NCBI GenBank assembly: GCA_031460175.1
Contig: JAVKGW010000002.1
Span: forward strand, 1 to 64,000
Reading direction: 5' to 3'
DNA length: 64,000 nucleotides
DNA from: Armatimonadota bacterium
Lineage (GTDB): Bacteria; Sysuimicrobiota; Sysuimicrobiia; Sysuimicrobiales; Sysuimicrobiaceae
The position numbers were made by a program, and so were the translations under genes. Below are positions 63,837 through 64,000 of this stretch, piece by piece. The notes under the pieces were generated by a model. It was not told the origin of the DNA. It saw only the letters and a program-made list of their open reading frames with translations, and made no database searches. How positions within the stretch are numbered: the first letter of the stretch is position 1; each line of letters begins with the position of its first letter.

Positions 63837-64000
63837 TTACCGGGGAGATTTCCGCTCGGTCTCCGATTTCTCCAGGACCTCCAGGGCGGCCTCCACGCCC
63901 GCTCCCGGAGGCATGCGAAAGCCCTCTTCCCGGAGGACGGCCTCCAGGGCCGACAGGAGCAGCAGGACGGTTCGGGGTTGGGCGTTGTAGCCCATGGTTC
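63837..64000 (-). CDS. Alanine-glyoxylate / serine-glyoxylate aminotransferase family, C-terminal fragment
   Basis: Only the last 54 codons are in the window, with TAA at 63839-63837. The visible end reads MGYNAQPRTVLLLLSALEAV and then LREEGF, which matches the C-terminal segment of PLP-dependent alanine-glyoxylate/serine-pyruvate aminotransferases. Such an enzyme would turn glyoxylate into glycine, which fits the neighbouring glycolate genes. The gene starts beyond position 64000. It was found by reading the edge sequence directly. Confidence 0.7.
   Translation of the reverse strand, partial: TMGYNAQPRTVLLLLSALEAVLREEGFRMPPGAGVEAALEVLEKSETERKSPR

Noticed and set aside
1-64000. CRISPR arrays, insertion sequences, prophage or integron elements
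   Set aside because: No regularly spaced repeats, transposase or integrase genes were seen. The SufB intein is the only mobile element I can support.

Overview
The window is a gene-dense stretch of chromosome from a high-GC bacterium. Gaps are short, ATGA stop/start overlaps are frequent, and several genes start with GTG or TTG. I see no rRNA, insertion sequence, phage or CRISPR array. The gene set is that of a free-living, respiring heterotroph: classical (o-succinylbenzoate) menaquinone genes, a SUF-only Fe-S operon that includes SufU, an SLH-domain envelope protein, glucosylglycerate-type osmolyte genes and a glycolate/glyoxylate route. The SUF layout, SLH protein, menaquinone genes and GC content suggest a deep Terrabacteria-type lineage, possibly thermophilic. 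This is inference, and no rRNA is available to place it.

Region by region. 1-2.7 kb (minus): nitrite assimilation, with siroheme synthase (partial), a formate/nitrite-family channel and ferredoxin-nitrite/sulfite reductase behind a structured leader that looks like an antitermination switch. 2.7-5.4 kb: an SDR oxidoreductase and a divergent ketosteroid-dehydrogenase-like flavoprotein. 5.4-7.3 kb (minus): tRNA-Val and tRNA-Leu overlapped by a geranylgeranyl-reductase-like gene, and a DUF881 protein. 7.4-14.2 kb (minus): sufC-sufB-sufD-Rieske-sufS-sufU, with an intein inside sufB and a promoter plus palindrome in front. 14.2-22.7 kb (minus): an OsmC protein, a tetR-menF-menD-menB-menA-menE operon and an adenosine-deaminase-family gene. 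22.8-24.2 kb (plus): a GT39-like membrane glycosyltransferase. 24.2-33.1 kb (minus): a small coiled-coil gene, an SLH/BsuPI protein, rho, and a dipeptide/oligopeptide ABC operon. 33.2-36.2 kb: argS facing an HtrA-type protease. 36.4-45.2 kb (plus): a P1B metal ATPase, then accD-accA-accB-accC-E1alpha-E1beta-E2, which joins acetyl-CoA formation to acetyl-CoA carboxylation. 45.2-49.9 kb: macrodomain and ROK kinase (minus), slipin (plus), sugar-ABC ATPase and phosphoglucose/phosphomannose isomerase (minus). 50.0-55.7 kb (plus): USP-GpgS fusion, GH63-like hydrolase, MscS channel, GlgC. 55.7-64 kb: MFS transporter, glcF, glcE, glcD and aceB (minus), a divergent IclR regulator, a small membrane protein, and the tail of an alanine-glyoxylate-type aminotransferase.

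How the parts fit: siroheme synthase supplies the prosthetic group of NirA and the channel its likely substrate. GpgS, the GH63 enzyme, MscS and GlgC make a plausible osmotic-adjustment and glucose-storage unit. GlcDEF makes glyoxylate, which malate synthase or the aminotransferase consumes, probably under IclR control. The most notable observations are the tandem hexaloop leader of nirA, the intact-looking LAGLIDADG intein in SufB, the USP-GpgS fusion, a likely ATC start for mscS, a protein-coding frame running through tRNA-Leu, and a metal ATPase with CSC in place of CPC.
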